From assembly GCA_030697825.1 (NCBI GenBank), contig JAUYOW010000147.1, positions 1-36,855 on the forward strand: a stretch of DNA of 36,855 nt. Reading direction: 5' to 3'. Position numbers and translations under genes: made by a program. This DNA is from Gemmatimonadales bacterium. GTDB taxonomy: Bacteria > Gemmatimonadota > Gemmatimonadetes > Gemmatimonadales > JACORV01. Under the pieces are notes generated by a model. The model ran no database searches. It was not told the DNA's origin and saw nothing but the letters and a program-made list of their open reading frames with translations. Shown one piece after another: positions 15,496-23,537 of the stretch (position 1 is the stretch's first letter; the number at the start of each line of letters is the position of its first letter).

Positions 15496-16387
15496 ACCCG
15501 CGCTGCTCCATCCGGACGATCCCGAGTTCCCGCTCGAGCTGCTACGCCTGAAGCGGCCGCCGAAGCTGCTCTACGTCCTGGGTGACGCGACGGTCCTTCG
15601 TGAGCCGATGGTCGCCATCGTCGGAAGCCGGGAGCCGAGCGCCTATGGCATCAAGGTGGCCTACGAGGCGGCGTACGAGTGCGCCAAGGCGGGGCTCGTC
15701 GTGGTGAGCGGCATGGCGCGCGGGCTCGACGCGCGGGCGCATCGTGGCGCGCTCGACGCGGGCGGGAAGACCGTCGCCGTGCTGGGCTGCGGCATCGATC
15801 GTATCTATCCGGTGGAGAATCGGTCGCTGCTCGAGGCCGTGCCGCACCACGGGTGTCTGGTCTCGGAGTACGGGCCCGGCGTCCGCGCGACCCGGTTCAC
15901 ATTCCCGGAACGCAACCGGCTCATCGCGGGGCTGGCGAAGTGCCTGCTGGTCGTCGAGGGCCGCGCCAAGGGAGGCACCAGCAACACGGTGTGGTGGACG
16001 CAGAGCCTGGAGAAGCGGATCTTCGCCGTGCCCGGCCGGATCAACGAGCTGGTCGCTGAGGGGCCGAACCTGCTGCTCCATCAGGGCGCGGGCGTCTACC
16101 TCTCGCCGCGAGACCTTCTGGCCGAGTACAAGATCGCATGGAGCGGTCCGGCCCCCGACGAGTCGGCGACCGGGATGAACGCGCCGGGCGCCGAGCTCGT
16201 GCGGGCCGAGCTCTCCGGCGCCGAGGCGACGGTGTTCGATGTGATCACGCCGGAGCCGGCGCACGTGGACCACATCGCCGAGCGCGCGCAGCTCGAGGCC
16301 GGCCTCCTGCTCGCGGCCCTGTCGTCGCTCGAGCTCCAGGGGCTGGTCCGCCAACTCCCGGGCAAGCATTTCGCCCTGGCGTCGTGA
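15485..16387 (+). CDS. dprA: DNA-processing protein DprA
   Basis: A 300-residue DprA/Smf protein, which binds incoming single-stranded DNA during natural transformation and loads RecA. The Rossmann-like core includes VAIVGSREPSAYG, VVSGMARGLDARAHRGAL, VLGCGIDRIYPVEN, ATRFTFPERNRLIAGLA and FAVPGRI. A C-terminal winged-helix-like segment begins LSGAEATVFDVITPEP. The usual SGSLIT-type motif is GGTSNTVWW here, a clear deviation. The N-terminal SAM-like domain of many homologues is missing. ATG 15485 (GGAG 7 bases upstream) or GTG 15479 could be the start; both overlap the end of obg. Confidence 0.93.
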   Translation: MGIEPALLHPDDPEFPLELLRLKRPPKLLYVLGDATVLREPMVAIVGSREPSAYGIKVAYEAAYECAKAGLVVVSGMARGLDARAHRGALDAGGKTVAVLGCGIDRIYPVENRSLLEAVPHHGCLVSEYGPGVRATRFTFPERNRLIAGLAKCLLVVEGRAKGGTSNTVWWTQSLEKRIFAVPGRINELVAEGPNLLLHQGAGVYLSPRDLLAEYKIAWSGPAPDESATGMNAPGAELVRAELSGAEATVFDVITPEPAHVDHIAERAQLEAGLLLAALSSLELQGLVRQLPGKHFALAS

Positions 16388-17490
16388 ACGCCGAGCACGT
16401 CTACGTACACGTCCCCTTCTGCGCGCGTCGCTGCACCTACTGCGACTTCAGCATCGCCGTGCGCCGGCGGGTGCCGGTCGAGGAATACCTGGCGGCGCTC
16501 GCGCGGGAAGTGGAGCGGGCGGGCATGCCCGAGGCGCCACGCACCGTGTACCTCGGGGGCGGCACCCCGTCGCTGCTCGGCGGAGCCGGCCTCTCCCAGA
16601 TCGCTTCGCTGCTCGGCAGGCGCGGAGATCTGGACGAGTTCACCGTCGAGGCCAACCCGGACGACGTGACCCCGGAGGCCGCGGGCGCGTGGGCGGCGGC
16701 GGGCGTGACGCGTCTCTCCATCGGGGCGCAGTCGTTCGACGACCGGGTTCTCGCCTGGATGCATCGTACCCACGACGCGGCGGCGATCGCCCGGGCCGTG
16801 AAGACGGCCCGTGCCGCGGGCGTCCGGGACATCTCGCTGGACCTCATCTTCGCGCTTCCCGAGTCCCTCGGCCGAGACTTCTCGCGGGACCTGGCTGCGG
16901 CGGTCGCGTGCGAGCCCGACCACATCTCCCTGTACGGCCTCACGATCGAGCCCGGCACTGCGCTCGCCCGGCAGGAGCAGCGTGGCGCGCTCGTCGGCGC
17001 GGCCGAGCCGCGCTATGAAGAGGAGTATCTTGAGGCGCACGCCACGCTCGAAGCGGCAGGGTATCGCTTCTACGAGGTGTCGAACGCGGCGAGGCCCGGG
17101 AAAGAGGCGGTGCACAATCGTGCCTATTGGCGGTTGGCGCCATACCTCGGCTTGGGGCCCTCCGCGCACAGCTTCGACGGGACGTCGCGATGGTGGAACG
17201 AGGCGGCTTACGCGCGGTGGCAGCGGCTGGTCGCACAGGGAGAGAGCCCCATCGCTGGGGGGGAGCTACTCAGCGAGCCCCAGCGCCGCCTGGAACAGCG
17301 CTATCTTGGGCTGCGTACGAGTGATGGGATCGCGGTCACCGAGGCGCTCGCGCTAACGGTCGGGCGATGGATCGAGAGCGGCTGGGCCGAGTGGCTGGGT
17401 GCCGGGGAGCCGGACGCCGCGGCGCGAGGTCGGGCGCGCCTCACGCCGCGAGGCTGGCTGCGGCTGGACGCCCTAGTGGCGTCCCTCTAG
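16384..17490 (+). CDS. hemW: HemW-like radical SAM haem chaperone
   Basis: A 368-residue radical SAM protein of the HemW/HemN-like group, thought to bind haem and deliver it to respiratory enzymes rather than act as coproporphyrinogen oxidase. The cluster motif CARRCTYCDF gives C13, C17 and C20 (CX3CX2C). YLGGGTPSLL, SIGAQSFDDRVLAWMHRTHDA and DLIFALPESLGRDF are family blocks, and there is a HemN C-terminal-type domain after about residue 260. The GTG start at 16384 overlaps the dprA stop as GTGA. Confidence 0.93.
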   Translation: MNAEHVYVHVPFCARRCTYCDFSIAVRRRVPVEEYLAALAREVERAGMPEAPRTVYLGGGTPSLLGGAGLSQIASLLGRRGDLDEFTVEANPDDVTPEAAGAWAAAGVTRLSIGAQSFDDRVLAWMHRTHDAAAIARAVKTARAAGVRDISLDLIFALPESLGRDFSRDLAAAVACEPDHISLYGLTIEPGTALARQEQRGALVGAAEPRYEEEYLEAHATLEAAGYRFYEVSNAARPGKEAVHNRAYWRLAPYLGLGPSAHSFDGTSRWWNEAAYARWQRLVAQGESPIAGGELLSEPQRRLEQRYLGLRTSDGIAVTEALALTVGRWIESGWAEWLGAGEPDAAARGRARLTPRGWLRLDALVASL

Positions 17491-17515
17491 TTTGCGGCAG
17501 GACTTGAGGTTGCCT

Positions 17516-18556
17516 ATGTCGCCGGACATCCTGACCGATCGAGAGCGCAAGGTTCTGGAGGCGGTCGTCCAGAGCTACGTGGAGACCGCCGAGCCGGTGG
17601 GCAGTCGGGTCCTCGCCCGGCGGTTCGGTCTCGGCGTGTCCGCCGCGACCATCCGGAACGCGATGAGCGACCTGGAAGACAAGGGGTACCTGTTCCATCC
17701 GCACACCTCCGCCGGCCGGGTCCCCACCGATCGCGCCTATCGCCTGTATGTGGACGGCCTCATGCACCTGCCGCGCCCGTCTCGGCACGACCAGGATGCG
17801 ATCCGGGAAGGCCTTACCACGGAGGGCTCGGCGGTGCACGCGATCCTGCGCCGCGCGGCGGAGGTGCTCGGCGTCCTCACTCAGGAGCTCGGCGTCGCCG
17901 TCGTGCCGTCGCTCGACGGCGCGGTGCTCGAGCGGCTGGACCTCGTCACGATCTCGAGCGACCGGCTCCTCTTGGTACTCGCTCTGAAGAGCGGCGTGGT
18001 GCGGACGATCTTCGTGGAGGTTCCGGGCACGCTCCACCCGGAGGCCGTCGCGACCGTCGCCGTGGTGCTCAACGACCGGCTGGCGGGTCTCACGCTGGGT
18101 GAGCTACGGCGGACGCTTCCCGACCGATTGCGCGACAGCGCCGTGACCGCGGCCGAGGGCGAGCTGCTCGACATCTTCCTGTCCACCGGCGAGCATATCT
18201 TCGACGTGCCGGCCGGCGAGGCGGGCGACGTCGTGCTTGGCCACACCTCGGTGCTCGCCGACCAGCCCGAGTTCCAGAGCGGCCCCAAGATGCGCCAGTT
18301 GATCGAGCTGACGGAGCAGCGCGACGTGCTCAAGCAGGTGCTGGGCCAGCGCGCCAACGCCGTCGGTCTCACGATCACCATCGGCGGCGAGAACGAGAAC
18401 CGCAGCCTGTCCAACCTCACGCTCGTCACATCACCCTACCGGGCCGGCTCGCTCCAGGGCGTGATCGGCGTCCTCGGCCCGACGCGGATGCCCTACGTGA
18501 AGATCGTGGCGCTGGTCGAGCACACCTCCAAGATGGTGAGCGACCTGCTGCGATGA
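17516..18556 (+). CDS. hrcA: Heat-inducible transcription repressor HrcA
   Basis: A 346-residue HrcA, the repressor of class I heat-shock genes that binds CIRCE elements. The N-terminal winged helix is LTDRERKVLEAVVQSYVETAEPVGSRVLARRFGLGVSAATIRNAMSDLEDKGYLFHPHTSAGRVPTDRAYRLYVD. The C-terminal GAF-like region ends VIGVLGPTRMPYVKIVALVEHTSKMVSDLL. I chose ATG 17516 because GAGG (17506-17509) precedes it by 6 bases; a TTG at 17492 would add 8 residues. No CIRCE inverted repeat is visible upstream. It overlaps dnaJ by 4 bases; grpE and dnaK are not adjacent. Confidence 0.95.
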   Translation: MSPDILTDRERKVLEAVVQSYVETAEPVGSRVLARRFGLGVSAATIRNAMSDLEDKGYLFHPHTSAGRVPTDRAYRLYVDGLMHLPRPSRHDQDAIREGLTTEGSAVHAILRRAAEVLGVLTQELGVAVVPSLDGAVLERLDLVTISSDRLLLVLALKSGVVRTIFVEVPGTLHPEAVATVAVVLNDRLAGLTLGELRRTLPDRLRDSAVTAAEGELLDIFLSTGEHIFDVPAGEAGDVVLGHTSVLADQPEFQSGPKMRQLIELTEQRDVLKQVLGQRANAVGLTITIGGENENRSLSNLTLVTSPYRAGSLQGVIGVLGPTRMPYVKIVALVEHTSKMVSDLLR

Positions 18557-19698
18557 CCGACTACTACTCGCTCCTCGAAGTCCCCCGCGACGCCGCCGAG
18601 GCGGTGATCAAGCGCGCCTACCGCAAGCTCGCCATGCAGTACCACCCCGACCGCAACAACGGCGACAAGGACTCGGAGGCGCGCTTCAAGGAGATCACCG
18701 AGGCGTACGAGGTCCTTCGTGATCCCGGGAAGCGGAGCATCTACGACCACTACGGAGAGGCCGGCCTCAAGGGCCGGGCGGGACAGGCACAGGGCTTTCA
18801 CGCGTTCGACCTTTCCGAGGCGCTCAACATCTTCATGCGCGACTTCGGCGGGTTCAGCGGCTTCGAAGAGCTGTTCGGCGGCGGCCGGCAGGGCGGCCCT
18901 TCGGAACGGCGCGGGAACGACCTGCGCGCGGCCGTGTCCCTCGGGTTGGACGACGTCGCGCGCGGCACCAAGAAGACGCTGCGCTACCAGGTGCTGGTGC
19001 CGTGCGAAGCGTGCGCGGGATCGGGCGCCAAGCGTGGGACCAGCCCCAGGACCTGCGGGACGTGCGGCGGGGCCGGGCAGGTGCGGCGGGCGCAGCGCTC
19101 GGTGTTCGGGCAGTTCGTGACGGTGGGGCCTTGTCCGACCTGCGCCGGCGAGGGCCGCATCATCGCGGTCAGGTGCGACATCTGCCGGGGCGACGGCCGC
19201 ACCCGGGTAGACCGCACCGTGAACGTGGACGTGCCGCCCGGCGTCTCGTCGGAGAACTACATCACCATGCGCGGCCAGGGCCATGCCGGGCCGCGCGGAG
19301 GCACGGCCGGCGATCTCATCGTGATGCTCGAGGTCGAGGACGACCCGCGCTTCGTTCGTCACGGCGACGACCTCGTCTACGACCTGCCGCTGTCGTTCAG
19401 CCAGGCGGCGCTCGGGGCCGACGTCGTGGTTCCAACGCCTTGGGGCGACGAGCCGGTCAAGGTGAGCCCCGGCACGCAGGCGGGCACCACCATGAGGCTC
19501 AAGGGTCGCGGGCTGCCGCACCTCGGCTCTGCTTCGAAGGGCGACGTGCACGTGCGGGTGGGGATCTGGACCCCCGAGCGCCTCACGCCGGAGCTCGAGC
19601 GCGTCTTCCGCGAGCTTGCGAAGCATGAGGGCGAGGCGCCCGCGAGCCGCGACGGACGGTCATTCTGGGACCGTATGAAGGAGGCCTTGGGCGCGTGA
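18553..19698 (+). CDS. dnaJ: Molecular chaperone DnaJ
   Basis: A 381-residue type I DnaJ co-chaperone that stimulates DnaK ATPase. The J domain has HPD at 31-33, followed by a short Gly/Phe-rich stretch (95-115). Four zinc-finger repeats follow: CEACAGSG (151-158), CGTCGGAG (168-175), CPTCAGEG (194-201) and CDICRGDG (208-215). The C-terminal substrate-binding domains begin VDVPPGVSSENYITMRGQGHAG. ATGA overlap with hrcA and GTGA overlap with rsmE indicate cotranscription and coupled translation. Confidence 0.96.
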   Translation: MTDYYSLLEVPRDAAEAVIKRAYRKLAMQYHPDRNNGDKDSEARFKEITEAYEVLRDPGKRSIYDHYGEAGLKGRAGQAQGFHAFDLSEALNIFMRDFGGFSGFEELFGGGRQGGPSERRGNDLRAAVSLGLDDVARGTKKTLRYQVLVPCEACAGSGAKRGTSPRTCGTCGGAGQVRRAQRSVFGQFVTVGPCPTCAGEGRIIAVRCDICRGDGRTRVDRTVNVDVPPGVSSENYITMRGQGHAGPRGGTAGDLIVMLEVEDDPRFVRHGDDLVYDLPLSFSQAALGADVVVPTPWGDEPVKVSPGTQAGTTMRLKGRGLPHLGSASKGDVHVRVGIWTPERLTPELERVFRELAKHEGEAPASRDGRSFWDRMKEALGA

Positions 19699-20438
19699 GC
19701 ACGCGCACCGCACCGGCCCCGGCGCCCGCCGTCATCGTGTTCGCGCGCGGACCGTTCGTGGCGGGCGGCGTCGTGATCCTGGACGACGAGGAATCGCACC
19801 ACCTGCGCGTCCGGCGGGTCGGAGACGGAGCGGCGGTGCGGCTCATCGATGGCCGGGGCGGCGTGGCGACGGCCCGGCTCGCGCTCGACCGTGACCTGGT
19901 CGCCGCGCGAGTCATTGCCGCGACGGTCGTGCCGGCGCCGCCGGTCACGGAAATGTTCGTAGGGTCCGGCGACCGCGACCGTTTTCTCGGCTTGGTGGAG
20001 AAGGCGACCGAGCTGGGCGCTACGCGGATCATCCCCCTCGTCACCGAGCGCTCCCATCAGGTGGCGACCCGTTTCCAGGCGGTGCACGTGGAGAAGGCCG
20101 TGCGCCGCGCGAGGGAGTCGCTCAAGCAGTGCGGCGCGGCCTGGGTCCCCTCGATCCTGTCGCCGGCAGCGCTCAGCGAGGCCGTGCGCATCCCCGGCCC
20201 GGTTCCGCTCAAACTGGTTGCGGACGCCGAAGGCGGGCCACTGCCGCCGATCAAGGAGGGCGACCCAGTGTACTGGGCCATTGGACCCGAAGGGGGATTC
20301 ACACCTCCCGAGCTCGCGACGCTGCGCTCCGCGGGCTTCAAGCCGGTCGCGCTGGGCAGGGCAACCCTGCGCTTCGACACCGCCGCCCTCGCCGCCCTGG
20401 CTCTGACGGCCGCCGCCCGCCTCGGGGGTGGCGAATAG
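19695..20438 (+). CDS. rsmE: 16S rRNA (uracil1498-N3)-methyltransferase RsmE
   Basis: A 247-residue SPOUT-class methyltransferase acting on U1498 of 16S rRNA. An N-terminal PUA-like domain carries HHLRVRRVGDG (35-45). The knotted SAM-binding region has KATELGATRIIPL, then IGPEGGFTPPEL (196-207) and LGRATLRFDTAALAAL (220-235). The last corresponds to the usual LGxRILRxETA, with F-D replacing the more common E. The GTG start overlaps dnaJ. The dnaJ-rsmE pairing is common in bacteria. Confidence 0.93.
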   Translation: MSTRTAPAPAPAVIVFARGPFVAGGVVILDDEESHHLRVRRVGDGAAVRLIDGRGGVATARLALDRDLVAARVIAATVVPAPPVTEMFVGSGDRDRFLGLVEKATELGATRIIPLVTERSHQVATRFQAVHVEKAVRRARESLKQCGAAWVPSILSPAALSEAVRIPGPVPLKLVADAEGGPLPPIKEGDPVYWAIGPEGGFTPPELATLRSAGFKPVALGRATLRFDTAALAALALTAAARLGGGE

Positions 20439-20460
20439 ACGTTGCCGGTGTTTATTCCTT

Positions 20461-20492
20461 CACCCATCACCTATCACCCATCACCCATCACC
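20461..20492. repeat. 7-bp tandem repeat, about 4.6 units
   Basis: CACCCAT (20461), CACCTAT (20468), CACCCAT (20475), CACCCAT (20482), CACC (20489). It fills the rsmE-HIT gap, ending 10 bases before the HIT start codon. It occupies the position where a Shine-Dalgarno would be expected and contains none. Confidence 0.92.
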
Positions 20493-20502
20493 GGTTTTCC
20501 GA

Positions 20503-20841
20503 ATGACCGACTGCATGTTCTGCAAGATCGCCAAGGGCGAGACGAAGGCGGACGTCGTCCTCCAGACGCCGGAGGCGATCGCCATCCGGGACATCAACCC
20601 GCAGGCGCCGGACCACGTGCTCGTCATCCCCAACCGGCACCTCGAGTCTCTCAACGACACCACCGACGTGCCGCTGCTGGGCTCGCTCATGCTCCTTGCC
20701 AAGGAAGTGGCAAGGAAGGTGATGATCGACCACGGCGGCTATCGGGTCGTGCTGAATGTGGGGGCCCACGGCGGCCAGACGGTGCCGCACCTGCATCTGC
20801 ACGTGCTGGGAGGGCGGCGGATGAAATGGCCGCCGGGGTAG
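20503..20841 (+). CDS. HIT family (HinT-like) nucleotide hydrolase
   Basis: A 112-residue histidine-triad protein, a cytosolic purine nucleoside phosphoramidase-type hydrolase. The triad is HLHLHVLGG (H96, H98, H100), preceded by GGQTVPH. CMFC near residues 4-7 is the half-site of a structural zinc found in some HIT proteins. LVIPNRHLESLND and VVLNVGAHGGQ are family blocks. I chose ATG 20503; the frame extends upstream through the heptamer repeat without family similarity. No ribosome binding site is evident. Confidence 0.93.
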   Translation: MTDCMFCKIAKGETKADVVLQTPEAIAIRDINPQAPDHVLVIPNRHLESLNDTTDVPLLGSLMLLAKEVARKVMIDHGGYRVVLNVGAHGGQTVPHLHLHVLGGRRMKWPPG

Positions 20842-20930
20842 GGAGCGGGGAGCAGGGAGCGGTACCTTTTGGCGTGCCGCGATGCCTTCGCGCCGCGCCA
20901 AAGGAACCGCTCCCTCAGGAACCGCTCCCC
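20841..20930. repeat. Palindromic repeat cluster between the HIT gene and rpsU
   Basis: Left side: three heptamers GGGAGCG, GGGAGCA, GGGAGCG (20841-20861). Right side: two inverted copies of AGGAACCGCTCCC (20902-20914 and 20917-20929). The inner arms pair over about 19 bp (20855-20874 with 20896-20914; one mismatch, one bulge) around a 21-base loop that can itself pair. This forms a strong hairpin without a T-tract. It may block readthrough from the HIT gene or protect mRNA ends, but its repeat structure suggests a mobile or slippage-derived element. Confidence 0.85.
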
Positions 20931-20935
20931 ATCCC

Positions 20936-20966
20936 TTGTGATGCGTCCAGAGGCCGGTTAACTTTT
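20936..20966 (+). promoter_or_regulatory. Predicted promoter of rpsU
   Basis: TTG (20936-20938), 20 bases, then TAACTTTT (20959-20966). This is the same architecture as the rex promoter and matches the Bacteroidota-type TTG/TAnnTTTG pattern apart from the last base. The leader to the ATG at 21007 is about 35 nt. It lies immediately after the palindromic repeat cluster. Confidence 0.6.
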
Positions 20967-21006
20967 TCAGGCTAGCTGCTTTAGAGACCCGAACACGAGG
21001 TATGGA

Positions 21007-21195
21007 ATGCCGGAAGTCATCATCCACGAGGATGAGAACTTCGAGCGCGCGCTGAAGCGCTTCAAGAAGAAGTGCGAGAAGGCGGGCATCCTCTCGGATC
21101 TGAGGAAGCACCGTCACTACGAGAAGCCCAGCGAACGCCGCAAGCGGAAGATGAACGCCGCCCGTCGAAAGAGCCGCCGCACCAGGAGTGAGTGA
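21007..21195 (+). CDS. rpsU: 30S ribosomal protein S21
   Basis: A 62-residue S21: strongly basic, with the family core [37 protein letters not shown] and a lysine/arginine-rich tail. GAGG (20997-21000) lies 6 bases upstream of the ATG. The downstream yqeY remnant overlaps its end by 8 bases, so the usual rpsU-yqeY pairing is kept. Confidence 0.97.
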   Translation: MPEVIIHEDENFERALKRFKKKCEKAGILSDLRKHRHYEKPSERRKRKMNAARRKSRRTRSE

Positions 21196-21486
21196 CACGC
21201 TCGTCGAGCAGATCCGCGCCGCGCTGAATGCGGCGCGCAAGGACCGCGACAACGCTCGGACGCTCCTCTACTCAACCCTCCTTTCGGACCTCAAGAACCG
21301 CGATATCGAGCTCGGCCGCGAAGTGAGCGAGGCCGAGTCGGTCGAGGTCGTGACGCCGTGAAGGCGGCGATCGCCGCCGGCGCGAAGGACCTTGGCGCCT
21401 TGATGGGGAAGGTGATGCCGCAGTTCAAGGGTCGCGCGGAAGGGCGGGTGATCAACCAGATCGCCCGCGAGGAGCTGGCCGGATAA
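21188..21486 (+). pseudogene. yqeY: YqeY/GatB-like gene with internal deletion
   Basis: From GTG 21188, one frame gives a good YqeY N-terminus (VEQIRAALNAARKDRDNARTLLYSTLLSDLKNRDIELGREVSEAE), then stops at TGA 21359-21361 after 57 codons. A second frame from 21358 to the TAA at 21484 gives the YqeY C-terminus (AIAAGAKDLGALMGKVMPQFKGRAEGRVINQIAREELAG). The family is about 147-150 residues long; the middle of about 50 residues is absent and the two ends are out of frame. The gene therefore cannot encode a normal protein unless the assembly is wrong. The mutS2 ATG overlaps its TAA. Confidence 0.85.
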
Positions 21487-23537
21487 TGACGGGCGGGTCA
21501 TTCGCGGTTCCGGATCTTGCCGCTATCGAGTTCCCCGCCGTGCTCGACCAGGTCTCGCAGTACGCCGTAACCCACCTCGGCGCGGATCGGGTCCGCGCCC
21601 TCACCCCGACGACCGACGCTGCCTGGATCGACCGCGAGCTGACCCTCGTCGGCCAGTATGCCACGCGCCTTGAGGCCGGCGACGATCTCGAGCCCGAGCC
21701 GTTCCCCGACATCGCGGCGGCGCTGGGGCGCCTGGTACTCGAGGGCGCGGTACTCGAGGGTGCCGAGCTGGCGGCGGTCGGGCTGGTTTTGGAGGCGGCG
21801 CGCGTCGTCGGAGGCAGGCTGCGGCGAGTGCAGCGAGACGCCGGTGCCGTCGCTGGTCTCGCCGCGCCCGCGCTCCCCGCTGAGCCGGAGCGCGAGCTCG
21901 GGAAGGCGCTGGAGCCGGACGGCCGGGTGCGCGACGCCGCGTCCAGGGACCTGGCGCGCCTCCGCCGCGAGGTGCTCGAGGCCCGCGACGAGCTGGTGAA
22001 GGGATTGGAACGCGCCCTCGCGTCGCTCGATGCCCGTCATCGGCCGGCGGACGCCACGGTGACCCTCCGCGGCGGGCGGTACGTAATCCCGGTCCGGCGC
22101 GAGGCCCGCACCAGGCTGGGCGGGATCGTCCACGACGAGTCGGCCACCCACGCGACGCTCTTCGTGGAGCCGGCCGAGGCCATCGAACGGGGCAACCGGC
22201 TGCGCGCGCTCGCGGCGGAAGAGGCGCGGGAGGTGCTGCGGGTGCTGCGCACCCTCACGGTGATGCTCCGCCCCCATGCCGACCCCCTCGCGGCCGCGTT
22301 CGAGATGCTCATCGCGGTGGATTCCTGCTATGCGCGAGCCCGCTTCGCGCTCGCGGTGGGCGGGACACGGCCGCGGATCGGCGACGGCGAGCCGCTGGCC
22401 ATCGTGCGCGGCGCGCACCCGCTGCTATTCGCCGCCGGCACGCCGGTGGAGCGCTTCGACCTGGCGCTGGACCAGGGAGAGCGAACGGTGCTGCTCTCGG
22501 GCCCCAACACCGGCGGCAAGACGGTGCTGCTCAAGGCGGTGGGCCTGGTGGCGGCGCTGTCGCAGAGTGGCGTCATCCCGCCCGTGGGGCCCCAGACGCG
22601 CCTGCCGGTGTTCACGGCGCTCTTCGCCGACATCGGTGACCGCCAGAGCATTCGCGAGAGTCTTTCCACGTTCAGCGCCCACGTAGCCGCCTTGCGCGAG
22701 GTGCTCGACCGGGCGGACGCGGGGTCGCTCGTCCTCCTCGACGAGCTGGGCACCGGGACCGATCCGGCGGAGGGTGCGGCACTGGCGGCGGCGACGCTGC
22801 GGCTCCTCACTTCACGCGGCGCCGTCACCTTTGCTACCACGCACCTCGGCGCGCTCAAGCAGCTCGCGGCGCGCGAGAGCGGCATCGTGAATGCGTCGCT
22901 CCAGTTCGACGCGGCCACCCTCACGCCCACCTACCGCTTCGCCAAGGGGCTGCCCGGCCGGTCGTACGGGCTCGCGATCGCGCGGCGCCTGGGGGTGCGC
23001 GAGGAAGTCCTCGCCGATGCTGAGCGAAGCCTGCCGGCGGATGCGCGGCAGCTGGACCAGACATTGGCGACCCTCGAGGCCCGGGCGCAGGAGCTGGAGC
23101 TGCGCGCGGCGGACCTGGACGCGCGCGCTGCCGAGCTCGAGGCGCTACGATTCGAGCTGAGTGCGATGCGGGACCGCCTCGCGGAGTGGCAGCGCGGGCT
23201 TGAGCGGCAGGAGAAGGAGCTGGAGAGGTCGCGCAAGGCCGCGAAGCGCGAGGTACTGCTCGAGTCGCGTGCGGAGGTCGAGCGCGCGATCGCGCTGGCG
23301 CAGGCGGACCAGCCGCGCGAGGCCCGGCGGATCCTGGAGGATTCGATCCGCGCGCTCGCCGAGGCCGAGGAGCAGAAGGAGCGCGACGCGGCGTCGGTTG
23401 CGCCGGGAAGTAAAGTGCGCATCGAGTCGCTCGGTATCGAGGGCGAGGTCGAAAGCGTCCAGGGAGACGATGTGGCCGTCCTGGTGCGCGGCCGCCGCGT
23501 CCGCGTGGCCACCTCCGACGTGACGGCGTTGCCATGA
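21486..23537 (+). CDS. mutS2: MutS2-family ATPase lacking the Smr domain
   Basis: A 683-residue MutS2 (anti-recombination or ribosome-collision rescue ATPase in other bacteria). The MutS-like core has Walker A GPNTGGKT (about 339-346), Walker B LVLLDELGTGTDP (about 415-427) and the switch STFSAHVAAL. A long Glu/Arg-rich coiled coil follows (about 515-640), then a short beta-rich segment GSKVRIESLGIEGEVESVQGDDVAVLVRGRRVRV. Typical MutS2 is about 780 residues with a C-terminal Smr nuclease domain. Here the protein ends before it, and dnaG starts at once (ATGA overlap). The start overlaps the yqeY stop as TAATG. Confidence 0.94.
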   Translation: MTGGSFAVPDLAAIEFPAVLDQVSQYAVTHLGADRVRALTPTTDAAWIDRELTLVGQYATRLEAGDDLEPEPFPDIAAALGRLVLEGAVLEGAELAAVGLVLEAARVVGGRLRRVQRDAGAVAGLAAPALPAEPERELGKALEPDGRVRDAASRDLARLRREVLEARDELVKGLERALASLDARHRPADATVTLRGGRYVIPVRREARTRLGGIVHDESATHATLFVEPAEAIERGNRLRALAAEEAREVLRVLRTLTVMLRPHADPLAAAFEMLIAVDSCYARARFALAVGGTRPRIGDGEPLAIVRGAHPLLFAAGTPVERFDLALDQGERTVLLSGPNTGGKTVLLKAVGLVAALSQSGVIPPVGPQTRLPVFTALFADIGDRQSIRESLSTFSAHVAALREVLDRADAGSLVLLDELGTGTDPAEGAALAAATLRLLTSRGAVTFATTHLGALKQLAARESGIVNASLQFDAATLTPTYRFAKGLPGRSYGLAIARRLGVREEVLADAERSLPADARQLDQTLATLEARAQELELRAADLDARAAELEALRFELSAMRDRLAEWQRGLERQEKELERSRKAAKREVLLESRAEVERAIALAQADQPREARRILEDSIRALAEAEEQKERDAASVAPGSKVRIESLGIEGEVESVQGDDVAVLVRGRRVRVATSDVTALP

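Noticed and set aside
17400-17515. CIRCE operator before hrcA
   Set aside because: No TTAGCACTC / GAGTGCTAA inverted pair is present.
21358-21486. yqeY rescued by programmed frameshifting
   Set aside because: About 50 residues are absent, so a simple frameshift cannot give a normal protein, and no slippery heptamer is visible.
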